Shown: positions 14,643 to 23,104 of the stretch, piece after piece
Layout: each line of letters begins with the position of its first letter
Position numbering within the stretch: position 1 is the stretch's first letter
Origin: Defluviitaleaceae bacterium
GTDB lineage: Bacteria; Bacillota; Clostridia; Lachnospirales; WRAX01
Assembly: GCA_009780415.1 (NCBI GenBank)
Contig: WRAC01000022.1
Coordinates: forward strand, 1 to 40,358
Direction of reading: 5' to 3'
DNA length: 40,358 bases
Position numbers and translations under genes: made by a program
The notes under the pieces: model-generated
Seen by the model: the letters and a program-made list of their open reading frames with translations, nothing else
The model's database searches: none
What the model was told of the DNA's origin: nothing

Positions 14643-16952
14643 ATGCGTAATAAACGTCCGGAAATAAGCATCATCATATTACTAAGCATATTTGTTGTTT
14701 CGCTTTCTCTTTTTATATATCAGGTAACCTTAACCCGGCTGTATTCAGCTGTTTTATCCTACCATTATGTATTTTTAACCACATCTTTCGCCATCCTGGG
14801 CCTTGGGATCGGAAGCGTTTGGGCATACAGGGACAGGGCGCGGCTGGACAGGATTCTTGGGGAAACGGTAAAACAGCCTAAAGATATGATGAAACAGATT
14901 AACAAATGGCTGCTGGTTTTATCATGCGGTTTTATTATTGTTTATTTGTTGATTTATTTCCAACCCTTTGTCAACACCTTAGCGGTTTACATTATTTTGG
15001 GTATTATCCCATTTGTTATCGGCGGATATTTCTACTCGATACTGTTCAAGGCATGGCCGGAGTTCAGCCGGAAATTATATTTTTCGGACCTTGCGGGAGC
15101 CGGAACGGGCAGTATTATAATCGTTGTATTGCTTGATAATACGGGAATGTTTAAAACCGCGGCGGCAGTTTGCCTCTTGCCTCTGCTTATAACACTGAGC
15201 TTACCGGCGGCAAACAATAAGTTAAAAATCACTGAATACGCCATACCCGTTCTGCTGGCCGTCTGTTTATTTTTGCCGGCACGGGCGGCAAGCGCCGTGG
15301 AAGTGAATTTTTACGGGCTGTTAAACAGCGCGGGCAAGCAATTCGGTGTTATGCAAAGCGCCGGGTTGTCACCGGAGATTGTATTCTCAAAATGGGATTC
15401 CTTTGCGCGCACGGATTTAATAAAACTGGGCAACCACCCCGACAGGATGATTATAACCATTGACGGCGGCGCCAACGCCCCCATGTTCCAATTTGACGGA
15501 AACGCGGACAGCCTTGGGAAATTCAAGGAGGACAACGGTTTCATCCCCTTTGCCGTGGGCGGGAATGACAATGTGCTGCTGATCGGCATCGGCGGCGGAC
15601 TTGATGTTTTATATGCCCTTGCCGGCGAAAGTAAAAATATCGCCGCGGTGGAAATTAACGAAGCCAGCATTGATGCCGTCAGGCTGTTCGGAGATTTTAA
15701 CGGTCATATCCTCGATTTACCGGAGGTTAGGACATACGTTCAGGACGGAAGGAATTTTGTTAGGAATACAACCGAGCGGTTTGACTTGATTTTTATGTCT
15801 CTGGTTGTCACAAATACAACCCAAGGGGTTGGGTTCGCCCTTTCCGAGAATTATATATATACGACGGAGGCGATGGGAGAATATTTGGACCGTTTGAGTG
15901 AAAACGGCAGGATCGCGTTCGTTGCCCATGACATGATAACCATTAATAAACTGGTTACAACCGCTATGAAGGCTTTGGTTAACAGGGGCGTGCCATTTGA
16001 GGAAACGCCCGATTACATCGCGCTATTTTACAGTCTGACGCAAATAGATAACGCGGTTCAGATATTTGAGCCGGTAATAATAATTAAGGATACGCCGTTT
16101 ACAGGAGATGAGGCCAGCATTCTTGAAACAGAGATTTTAGCCAGAAAAGCGCTGCCCGCCTATTTGCCATATGTTCACGAACATGGGATTATATCCCAAG
16201 TTAAGGATGGCAGCGTAACTTCCCTGCGCCATTTCATAGACAGCTTCAACATGAACGTGAAACCGGCAACGGACGATAATCCCTATTTCTACAATTTTGA
16301 CAGGGGCATAAATACCGGATTACTCCAGATCTTGGCGTTTGGCGTACTTGCCAGCCTGCTTTTATTCACTCCGTATGCCGTTAAAAAAAGGAACCGCGGG
16401 CCCTCTATTTATTTCGGGCTGTTGGGAATGGGCTTTATGATGATCCAGATTCCATTAATCCAAAGGTTTATATTATACCTCGGCCACCCAACCCCAGCCT
16501 TTTCCTACATCCTTGCCGCAATGCTTGCCGGATGCGGTATAGGGGGATTTTTAAACAATTCCAAGGCTTTTAATAAATCCTTCCATAAAATATATATGCC
16601 GCCAATACTGGCGGCAATAATCAATATTATCTTTTTACTGTCTCTAAGCACAATTTTTCAACAAACCGCCGGGTTCAGCATCGCGGGAAAAATAGTGACC
16701 GCTTCTATAGCCGCGGCTGCCACAGGCTTTTTCATGGGTATGCCTTTCCCGAGAGGATTATCTCTTCTCGGTGTAAACAACAGAAAAGACTTAATCCCTG
16801 TAATGCTTGGGATAAACGGAACCCTGTCCGTCGTCGGTTCCGTCACATCCATTATCCTCTCCATGGCCTTCGGATTTACCGCCGCTCTGACAGCGGGCGC
16901 GGTAGTTTATATTATAGTTGGGTTATGTGACGGTATTTTTTACCCCAAATAA
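14643..16952 (+). CDS. Polytopic membrane protein with spermidine-synthase-like domain
   Basis: A 769-residue protein. About six membrane segments fill residues 10-220, a soluble Rossmann methyltransferase/spermidine-synthase-like domain follows (about 245-540), and about six more segments end the protein (about 555-765). The AdoMet-type loop is IGIGGGLD (around 315), with VEINEASID and YVQDGRNF behind it. Where aminopropyltransferases have a catalytic DSTDP-type motif, this protein reads FDLIFMSLVVTNT, so polyamine synthesis is doubtful. Such membrane fusions are common but mostly uncharacterised. The 3' end overlaps livF convergently by 13 bases. Confidence 0.8.
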   Translation: MRNKRPEISIIILLSIFVVSLSLFIYQVTLTRLYSAVLSYHYVFLTTSFAILGLGIGSVWAYRDRARLDRILGETVKQPKDMMKQINKWLLVLSCGFIIVYLLIYFQPFVNTLAVYIILGIIPFVIGGYFYSILFKAWPEFSRKLYFSDLAGAGTGSIIIVVLLDNTGMFKTAAAVCLLPLLITLSLPAANNKLKITEYAIPVLLAVCLFLPARAASAVEVNFYGLLNSAGKQFGVMQSAGLSPEIVFSKWDSFARTDLIKLGNHPDRMIITIDGGANAPMFQFDGNADSLGKFKEDNGFIPFAVGGNDNVLLIGIGGGLDVLYALAGESKNIAAVEINEASIDAVRLFGDFNGHILDLPEVRTYVQDGRNFVRNTTERFDLIFMSLVVTNTTQGVGFALSENYIYTTEAMGEYLDRLSENGRIAFVAHDMITINKLVTTAMKALVNRGVPFEETPDYIALFYSLTQIDNAVQIFEPVIIIKDTPFTGDEASILETEILARKALPAYLPYVHEHGIISQVKDGSVTSLRHFIDSFNMNVKPATDDNPYFYNFDRGINTGLLQILAFGVLASLLLFTPYAVKKRNRGPSIYFGLLGMGFMMIQIPLIQRFILYLGHPTPAFSYILAAMLAGCGIGGFLNNSKAFNKSFHKIYMPPILAAIINIIFLLSLSTIFQQTAGFSIAGKIVTASIAAAATGFFMGMPFPRGLSLLGVNNRKDLIPVMLGINGTLSVVGSVTSIILSMAFGFTAALTAGAVVYIIVGLCDGIFYPK

Positions 16953-17635
16953 GCCTTTCGTATCCCCTCATCATTTAAAAGCTCCAGCCCGGGGCCTTTC
17001 ATGGTTATCCGCCCTGTTTCCAGTACGTAAGCGGTGTTTGCCGTTTGCAAGGCCATGTTCGCGTTTTGTTCGATAAGAAGGATAGTCACGCCCTTGCGGT
17101 TGATTTCTTTTATGATATCAAATATGTCTTTTACTATTTTAGGGGCAAGGCCGAGCGACGGTTCATCCATCATCATAAGTTTTGGACGGCTCATAAGCGC
17201 GCGCCCGACGGCGACCATTTGCTGTTCGCCGCCCGACAACGTTCCCGCCGGCTGCCAGGAACGTTCCTTCAGCCTTGGAAACAGCTCGTAAACCCATCGG
17301 ATATCCTTATCCAAGTTGTCTTTGCGTAAATACGCTCCGACTTTCAGGTTCTCCAGTACGGTAAGATCAGGGAAAACACGCCGCCCTTCCGGCACAAGGG
17401 TTATACCCTTTGCGACAATGCGATCCGGCGTCAGCGTAGTCAGCTCGTCGTTGTTGAATGTAATACTTCCGCCGGCGGACTTAACGATCCCCGCGATTGT
17501 CCTTAAAGTGGTTGATTTACCCGCGCCGTTCGCGCCGATCAGCGTAACGATCTCGCCTTCGGGAACCTCAAAGGTAATACCCTTGACGGCTTTGATACCG
17601 CCGTAACTCACCATTAAGTCATTAATCTTCAGCAT
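16940..17635 (-). CDS. livF: Branched-chain amino acid ABC transporter ATPase LivF
   Basis: A 231-residue ATPase and second nucleotide-binding subunit of the importer. Walker A is GANGAGKSTT, the signature is LSGGEQQMVAVGRAL, Walker B is LMMMDEPSLGLAP and the H-loop is in ILLIEQNA. The EGRRVFPDLTVLENL block is typical of LivF. The start at 17635 has a G-rich GGGGGTGG upstream; a TTG six bases further up is the alternative. It overlaps livG by 14 bases and is the last gene of the operon. Confidence 0.93.
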   Translation of the reverse strand: MLKINDLMVSYGGIKAVKGITFEVPEGEIVTLIGANGAGKSTTLRTIAGIVKSAGGSITFNNDELTTLTPDRIVAKGITLVPEGRRVFPDLTVLENLKVGAYLRKDNLDKDIRWVYELFPRLKERSWQPAGTLSGGEQQMVAVGRALMSRPKLMMMDEPSLGLAPKIVKDIFDIIKEINRKGVTILLIEQNANMALQTANTAYVLETGRITMKGPGLELLNDEGIRKAYLG

Positions 17636-18470
17636 CTTCAACCACCCCCAAATAAGCGTCTATTACCTTCTGATCGTTTTGAACCTCATCGGGAGTGCCG
17701 CTTGAAATAAGCTTCCCGAAATCAAGGACATAAACCCTCTCGGAAATCTGCATTACCAAATCCATATGATGCTCAATCAACAGGATCGTAATGCGGTACT
17801 GCTCCCTTATCTGCTTGATAAAATCCGCTAGCTCCTGCGTTTCCTGGGGGTTCATGCCGGCGGCGGGTTCGTCCAGAAGAAGAAGCGACGGCTCCGTCGC
17901 AAGGGCCCTGGCAATCTCCAGCCGCCTTTGCAGCCCGTAGGGAAGACTTGAGGCTATATGGTCTTTGTAAAGGTCAAGGTTCTGCTCCTTTAAAAGAACC
18001 ATGGTTTCCTCCTGCATACGTTTTTCTTCCTTGGCGTTCAGGCGGAAGGTAGCCGTGAAAATGTTCTGCTTGGCACGCATATGCTTCGCTATCATAACAT
18101 TGTCAAACACGGTAAGGGCCTTAAACAGGCGGATATTCTGAAACGTACGCGCAATACCGCGCCGCGTTATCCTGTCCGGGGTAAATTTCACAACCTTTGT
18201 ATACTTGCCCTTATTCTCTCCTTTGTAAAGGTCCTTCATTTTTCCCTGCGGATGGTTCTCCGCTATAACCTCGTTATTAAGCAGGATACGCCCGTTGGTA
18301 GGCTCATAAACGCTTGTAATGCAGTTGAAAGCGGTTGTTTTGCCCGCGCCGTTCGGCCCTATAAGAGCCACTATCTCATTTTTGTTTACTTCCATTGAAA
18401 AACCATTAACGGCCACAACGCCGCCAAACTGCATGGTTACATCCTCAAGGCGCAGTACATTCTCAGCCAT
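17622..18470 (-). CDS. livG: Branched-chain amino acid ABC transporter ATPase LivG
   Basis: A 282-residue ATPase, first nucleotide-binding subunit of the Liv importer. Walker A is GPNGAGKTTAFN; GIARTFQNIRLF is the LivG Q-loop hallmark; Walker B is LLLLDEPAAGMNP; the H-loop is in ILLIEHHMDLVM. The signature reads LPYGLQRRLEIARAL, the family variant. An insert of about 20 charged residues (KDLYKGENKGKYTK) precedes FTPDRI. The ATG at 18470 overlaps livM by 8 bases; a GTG at 18479 is possible but less well placed. Confidence 0.93.
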   Translation of the reverse strand: MAENVLRLEDVTMQFGGVVAVNGFSMEVNKNEIVALIGPNGAGKTTAFNCITSVYEPTNGRILLNNEVIAENHPQGKMKDLYKGENKGKYTKVVKFTPDRITRRGIARTFQNIRLFKALTVFDNVMIAKHMRAKQNIFTATFRLNAKEEKRMQEETMVLLKEQNLDLYKDHIASSLPYGLQRRLEIARALATEPSLLLLDEPAAGMNPQETQELADFIKQIREQYRITILLIEHHMDLVMQISERVYVLDFGKLISSGTPDEVQNDQKVIDAYLGVVEDAED

Positions 18471-19647
18471 TAGACTCACCCGCCTTTGGTTTGCGCGCCA
18501 TTATCCTTGATTTAAGCTTATTCCAGTAATAAGGCAGCTCTTTATCCCCCATAAGCCCTCGGCGGAAGAACAGCACGACGCACATGATGATTACGGAGAA
18601 TACTACAAGACGGAAGCCGCTTCTGAAAATGGTGTTCGGCAGGATATACCTTGTGCCAAACAGTGTGATGATGCCGGAATCAAGCCATCTCAGCCACCAT
18701 TGCGAAGCAAAGACGAACAGCATCGCGCCGACAACGCTCCCCGAAATCGAGCCGATCCCCCCCAGGACAATGATGAGCAGGAACTCATACGTCATCGCCG
18801 CCATAAAATTCGAAGCCATAACGGTTCCCATGAATATGGCAAGCAGCGCGCCGCCTACGCCCGTAAAGAAGGAGCTGATGCAAAACGAGAGCTGTTTATG
18901 TTTATACAGGTTTATACCCATTGCTTCCGCGGCAATCTCATCCTCGCGGATCGCTTTAAAGACCCTGCCATAGGACGAGTTAACCAGCAGGATGATAACG
19001 AATATACACGCCGCCGCTATAATCATTATCGTGGTTGTGCCAAGGGTCAGCGTGGTATTGCCGACGTCCATCGTGAAATCGCTGGTTCTTGTAAACCTGC
19101 GCAGGGGGTTTGACCCGTTCGTTACGGGCCCAAGCCTGCCCCACAGGAACACGGCGCGTATAATCTCAGCAAACCCAAGCGTGGCAATAGCCAGATAATC
19201 GCTCCTGAGCCTAAGCACGGGAAGCCCTATAAGAAAAGCCGCCATGGCGGTTATTATTCCCGCAAGTATTATTGATACCAGAACGCCGGTTATCATCCCG
19301 AAACCCCCGAAAACATTGCCCAAAACCTCCGGGAACGAAATTTTAACCGAATAGTCGTAAAACGTATATACACTGTCCTTTAAATCCAAGGGGATGGAAA
19401 AAATGGCGTATGTATAAGCCCCAATCAACATAAATCCGGCCTGCCCCAATGAAAAAAGCCCCGTAAACCCGTTCAGAAGGTTCATCGAAACCGCCACCAG
19501 AGCGTATACCGACCCCATCCTTAGGCAGCTTAGAAGCATCGCCCATTCGTCCGTAGGCCTTATAACCTGTTCTAAAAAAATGACTAGCCCGAAGAGCAGA
19601 ATCAGCAGGACGGCGGCTGTTATCTTTGATGAATTGTTTTTATTCAT
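18463..19647 (-). CDS. livM: Branched-chain amino acid ABC transporter permease LivM
   Basis: A 394-residue permease with about ten membrane segments. The blocks NLLNGFTGLFSLGQAGFM and the EAA-like AIREDEIAAEAMGIN are diagnostic of LivM, as is the GGIGSISGSVVGA near the end. It pairs with LivH to form the channel. A G-rich ribosome site precedes the start, 14 bases after the livH stop. Confidence 0.93.
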   Translation of the reverse strand: MNKNNSSKITAAVLLILLFGLVIFLEQVIRPTDEWAMLLSCLRMGSVYALVAVSMNLLNGFTGLFSLGQAGFMLIGAYTYAIFSIPLDLKDSVYTFYDYSVKISFPEVLGNVFGGFGMITGVLVSIILAGIITAMAAFLIGLPVLRLRSDYLAIATLGFAEIIRAVFLWGRLGPVTNGSNPLRRFTRTSDFTMDVGNTTLTLGTTTIMIIAAACIFVIILLVNSSYGRVFKAIREDEIAAEAMGINLYKHKQLSFCISSFFTGVGGALLAIFMGTVMASNFMAAMTYEFLLIIVLGGIGSISGSVVGAMLFVFASQWWLRWLDSGIITLFGTRYILPNTIFRSGFRLVVFSVIIMCVVLFFRRGLMGDKELPYYWNKLKSRIMARKPKAGESNG

Positions 19648-19661
19648 TGTCCATGCCCCCC

Positions 19662-20594
19662 CTATACCTTTTCCGTCGGCTTATCGCCGAACAATCCCGT
19701 AGGCTTAAATATCAGAACTATAACAAGCAGAACAAAAGTAAACGCGTCCGAGAAAGTAGCCAGTTCCATCGGAGTACGGATAATTCCGAAGCCCGCCGGC
19801 CCCAAAATAATGTCGGCACCCTTGATAAGGCTCTCGAAAACGCCTATCAGCAGCCCGCCCAGTACAGCGCCCGGTATCGAGCCGATCCCGCCGAAAACAG
19901 CCGCCACAAATGCCTTCAAACCCGGCATCGCGCCCGCAGCGGGAAAAACAGAGGGGAAGTTTGAGAAGAACAAAAATGAACCGGCCACCGCTAGAAACGT
20001 GCCGATTGCGAACGTCGACGAAATAACCGAGTTTATCTTTATACCCATAAGCTGGCTTGTCTCAAAATCCTTTGCAACCGCCCTCATGGCAATGCCGGTC
20101 TTTGTATGGTTTATCAGCCAAACAAGCACAACGACCATCGCGACAACTAAAAATGGGGTGATTACCGTCACCCGTCTGGTTGTAATGCCTATAAAAACAA
20201 TGGAGTCGGATATCCACGGAATGGTGGGGTACCTTCTGGCAAGGCCGCCCGTAAGGTACAGCGCCAGGTTTTGCAACAAGTAGCTTACGCCGATTGCCGA
20301 AATCATTACGGACATACGCGGCGCATTCCTTAGCGGTTTATACGCGACCCGTTCGATTGTAAACCCTATAACCATTATTATCGCGATAACAATCGGTATG
20401 GAAATATACAGCGGCACCTCGGCGGCTACGTATATCATAACAAGCCCCGAAATCATAAACACATCGCCATGCGCGAAATTTATAAGCCGCAGTATGCCGT
20501 AAACCATCGTATATCCTATAGCAATAAGGGCATATTGCCCCCCGACAGAAAGTCCGGCAATAATATAGGGCATTATAATATCAAATAGGTTCAT
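19662..20594 (-). CDS. livH: Branched-chain amino acid ABC transporter permease LivH
   Basis: A 310-residue permease with about eight membrane segments. GLSVGGQYALIAIGYTMVYGILRLINFAHGD is split over the first two helices and is typical of LivH. AVAKDFETSQLMGIK is the ATPase-contact loop and GGIGSIPGAVLGG closes the conserved core. The start has GAGGGGG about seven bases upstream. A long hairpin separates it from the binding-protein gene. Confidence 0.94.
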   Translation of the reverse strand: MNLFDIIMPYIIAGLSVGGQYALIAIGYTMVYGILRLINFAHGDVFMISGLVMIYVAAEVPLYISIPIVIAIIMVIGFTIERVAYKPLRNAPRMSVMISAIGVSYLLQNLALYLTGGLARRYPTIPWISDSIVFIGITTRRVTVITPFLVVAMVVVLVWLINHTKTGIAMRAVAKDFETSQLMGIKINSVISSTFAIGTFLAVAGSFLFFSNFPSVFPAAGAMPGLKAFVAAVFGGIGSIPGAVLGGLLIGVFESLIKGADIILGPAGFGIIRTPMELATFSDAFTFVLLVIVLIFKPTGLFGDKPTEKV

Positions 20595-20610
20595 GCTATA
20601 CCCCCTCTAA

Positions 20611-20691
20611 AGACCTTGGGGCCCTGTCCCAACCCCCCGCTGCTTTTGAAAAAGCGGCGGGGGGGTTGGGAAGCAGCGCCCACAAGGTTTT
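20611..20691 (-). other. Long GC-rich hairpin between livK and livH
   Basis: An inner stem of about 19 bp (arms beginning CCCAACCCCCCGC at 20628 and ending GGGGGGTTGGG at 20670) is enclosed by an imperfect outer stem (ACCTTGGGGC with GCCCACAAGGT). No T run follows on the - strand. It therefore looks like an mRNA-stabilising or attenuating element, of the kind that lets binding protein be made in excess of permease. Confidence 0.55.
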
Positions 20692-20697
20692 ATGCTT

Positions 20698-21882
20698 TTA
20701 CAGACCCTGTCTCGCGAAGAACTCCCATTCGCCTGTTTCGGTGTTTACGACCTTGACGAACGCGGTATCGCGCGCGGCGTCGCCGTTTTCGTCAAATTCG
20801 ATGAGCCCGGTGACGGGGCCCATAAACGACGTGGCCCAGGTCGCCGCCCTGATTGCCGCCTGGTCTGTGACGGAGCCCGCCCTCTGCAGGATATCAAGGC
20901 CTACAAAGTAGACGTCATAACCCATTGCGGTAACGCCGGCGACCCTGTCGTTGCCGCCGTTGTTCGCGAGATGGATCGGGTTCGCGTTCATCCATGCCTG
21001 GATTCCGCTGTCGAACTCGGGCGCGCCGCCTTCCTGATAGAAGGTGGTGACATAGATGCGCACGTCTTTGCCTTGAGCGGCGCCTGTAACAACGTTAGAG
21101 TCCCAGGTGTCGCCGGCAAGGATCGGCATGCCGATATCCTGGGCGCCCGCCGCGTCGATAATCAAAGCAGCCGCTTCCGTGGATGTTGGGGAGAACCAAA
21201 TATCCGCGTTGGAAGCCTTTGCGTTCAAGACATAAGTGCTGAAGTCAGATGTTCCCGCGGGGAAGGTTTCATATATAACTTCGCCGCCGTAAGCCGTGAA
21301 GGACTCCATAAAGAAGTTCGCGAGGCCGACGGAGTAGTCGTCGCCCTGAAGGGCAAGGACGTAGGCTGTCTGAGCCTCAAAATGGTTTTTCGCAAGGCTT
21401 GCGAGGATTTGTCCCTGGAAGGGGTCAAGGAAGCAAATACGGAAATAGTGGTCGTTGCCGCGGGTAACGCCGGGGTTCGTGCAGGATGCGCCGATAGCGG
21501 TAAGGCCCGCGTCCCTGAATATGTCGGATGCCGCCATTGCCGCGGCGGAGCCGTATGTACCGAGTACTATCGCAACGTCCTGCGCCACAAGGTTCTGGGC
21601 CGCCGCGGGCGATGTTGCGGGGGTTGTCTGGTTATCAACAATGACGAGTTCCACCTGATACTCCACACCGCCGACTACAACCGTGGGCTGCTGATAATGG
21701 GCAAACTGTGTGCCGAGGGTCTCTTGCCTTCCGCCCGCGCCGTTAGGCCCTGTCGCCGGCTGGAACACGCCGACTCTTAATACCGGAAGGTCGCTTCCGG
21801 CAGTACCGCCGGTTTCCGCGCAGCCCGCGAACAAGCAGACGGCAAGCAATACACTGAGTACTGTTGGGATGATCCTTTTCAT
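20698..21882 (-). CDS. livK: Amino-acid ABC transporter substrate-binding lipoprotein LivK-like
   Basis: A 394-residue periplasmic-binding-type protein, first gene of livKHMGF. The signal peptide (MKRIIPTVLSVLLAVCLF) ends in the lipobox LFAGC, with Cys21 as the lipidated residue. The mature part begins with a Gly/Thr linker and has family features such as VLRVGVFQPATGPNG, LVAQDVAIVLGTYGSAAA and a Tyr/Asp-rich cleft. The ligand could be branched-chain amino acids, amides or urea; sequence alone does not tell. GGAGG precedes the start. Confidence 0.92.
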   Translation of the reverse strand: MKRIIPTVLSVLLAVCLFAGCAETGGTAGSDLPVLRVGVFQPATGPNGAGGRQETLGTQFAHYQQPTVVVGGVEYQVELVIVDNQTTPATSPAAAQNLVAQDVAIVLGTYGSAAAMAASDIFRDAGLTAIGASCTNPGVTRGNDHYFRICFLDPFQGQILASLAKNHFEAQTAYVLALQGDDYSVGLANFFMESFTAYGGEVIYETFPAGTSDFSTYVLNAKASNADIWFSPTSTEAAALIIDAAGAQDIGMPILAGDTWDSNVVTGAAQGKDVRIYVTTFYQEGGAPEFDSGIQAWMNANPIHLANNGGNDRVAGVTAMGYDVYFVGLDILQRAGSVTDQAAIRAATWATSFMGPVTGLIEFDENGDAARDTAFVKVVNTETGEWEFFARQGL

Positions 21883-21918
21883 TAAAATCCTCCTTCTTAA
21901 TTTGTAATCGTAGCTAAA

Positions 21919-21946
21919 AGTATAACATATCCCTAAAAAAATGCAA
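21919..21946 (-). promoter_or_regulatory. Promoter of the liv operon
   Basis: On the - strand there is TTGCAT (21941-21946), a 16-base spacer and TATACT (21919-21924), preceded by TG in the extended -10 position. It lies 37 bases upstream of the livK start. Confidence 0.6.
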
Positions 21947-21990
21947 CGGTTTTTTTATCCATGTAATGACAATCAATCATTCTGCCTTTA

Positions 21991-22971
21991 CTAAAAAATT
22001 ACAATTTTATTCTCCCTGTCGGAAATATAGGCGGCTTCGATCATTTTTGTCATGATCAGCGCGTCCTCCAATCCGAGGTGCTCGGGCGTGCCTGTGCCGT
22101 TAATGCAGGCGTCAACAAACTGAATAAGCGGCGACGGTTTTTCCGGCGGAAGGTCTGACGGCTTCACCAGGCAGGCGCCGGTATTGGCGCGTGCCGCCAG
22201 CTTTACTTCATCGCCCCAGATAAATAACGAACCTTCGGTGCCGTATACCTCTAATATATCCGGTACCCCGTATGTAACGAAGGCCGTTTCGCAGGAGGCG
22301 ATTACACCGCCTTGAAATTCGGCTAAGGCAACCGCGTTTTCGTCCGACGAAGTGCCGTAGGGGTTGGACATCAGCCCGGATATTCTTACAGGCGCCCCAA
22401 AGAGAAAAGACATCAAATATACGGGATGCGCGCCTAAATCCATCATTGCGCCGCCGCCTGTTTGGGAAACGTCAAACCAACGCTCCGGCAGCCACTTATC
22501 ACTGACGCCGCTGTGGCTTCTGCGCATCCTGCCGCCGGTTACCCGCCCCAACGCACCGGAATCGGCCAGTTTTTTCGCGTAAAGCATTTTTGAATTCGTT
22601 CTAAGCGGCAGGGAGATTGTAAAGGTTACCCCACTTTTTCTAATCGCTTCACAGATTTGCTCGCATTCAAGTGTGTTGGTGGCAAGCAGCTTTTCCGTGA
22701 AAATATGTTTCCCGGCAACTGCCGCCTTTATCAGAAGCCCGGGATGCATGGTGGTGGGAGAGTTGCATACCACGGCGGCAATGTCGCCCCTTGAGATAAA
22801 CTCGTCATAGTCCGGGATAAATTCCGCGCCATACGCGGCGGCAAATTCCGCTCCGCGTTTTTCATCCCCGTCCCAAACGGCGGCGACGCGTGCCTTGCCG
22901 CTTGCTTTAAGCTCGTTCGCATAATCCTCCGCGTGAACGTGCCAGGCGCTGATCATTCCGATATTAATCAT
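21991..22971 (-). CDS. Gfo/Idh/MocA family oxidoreductase
   Basis: A 326-residue NAD(P)-dependent sugar or cyclitol dehydrogenase-like protein. The N-terminal Rossmann strand is INIGMISAWHVHAEDY, which has a variant nucleotide loop. FTEKLLATN holds the catalytic-type Lys of the EKP motif, with Leu in place of Pro. GGGAMMDLGAHPVYL carries the conserved Asp/His. GGAGG lies about eight bases before the start. It is monocistronic and unconnected in function to its neighbours as far as can be seen. Confidence 0.88.
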   Translation of the reverse strand: MINIGMISAWHVHAEDYANELKASGKARVAAVWDGDEKRGAEFAAAYGAEFIPDYDEFISRGDIAAVVCNSPTTMHPGLLIKAAVAGKHIFTEKLLATNTLECEQICEAIRKSGVTFTISLPLRTNSKMLYAKKLADSGALGRVTGGRMRRSHSGVSDKWLPERWFDVSQTGGGAMMDLGAHPVYLMSFLFGAPVRISGLMSNPYGTSSDENAVALAEFQGGVIASCETAFVTYGVPDILEVYGTEGSLFIWGDEVKLAARANTGACLVKPSDLPPEKPSPLIQFVDACINGTGTPEHLGLEDALIMTKMIEAAYISDRENKIVIF

Positions 22972-23104
22972 TCAATAACCTCCGTTTAATGAATCAGATA
23001 GCAAAAGTTTAGCATATGAGAAATAAAAATGCAAATTACTCATTTCAATTCGACTTGTCCTGTTGTATAATTAATAATAAGAATTACAGATCGGAGATAT
23101 GGCG

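Noticed and set aside
20692-21780. 362-codon open frame on the + strand
   Set aside because: It lies wholly antisense to livK, has no family resemblance, and arises from the high GC third positions of livK.
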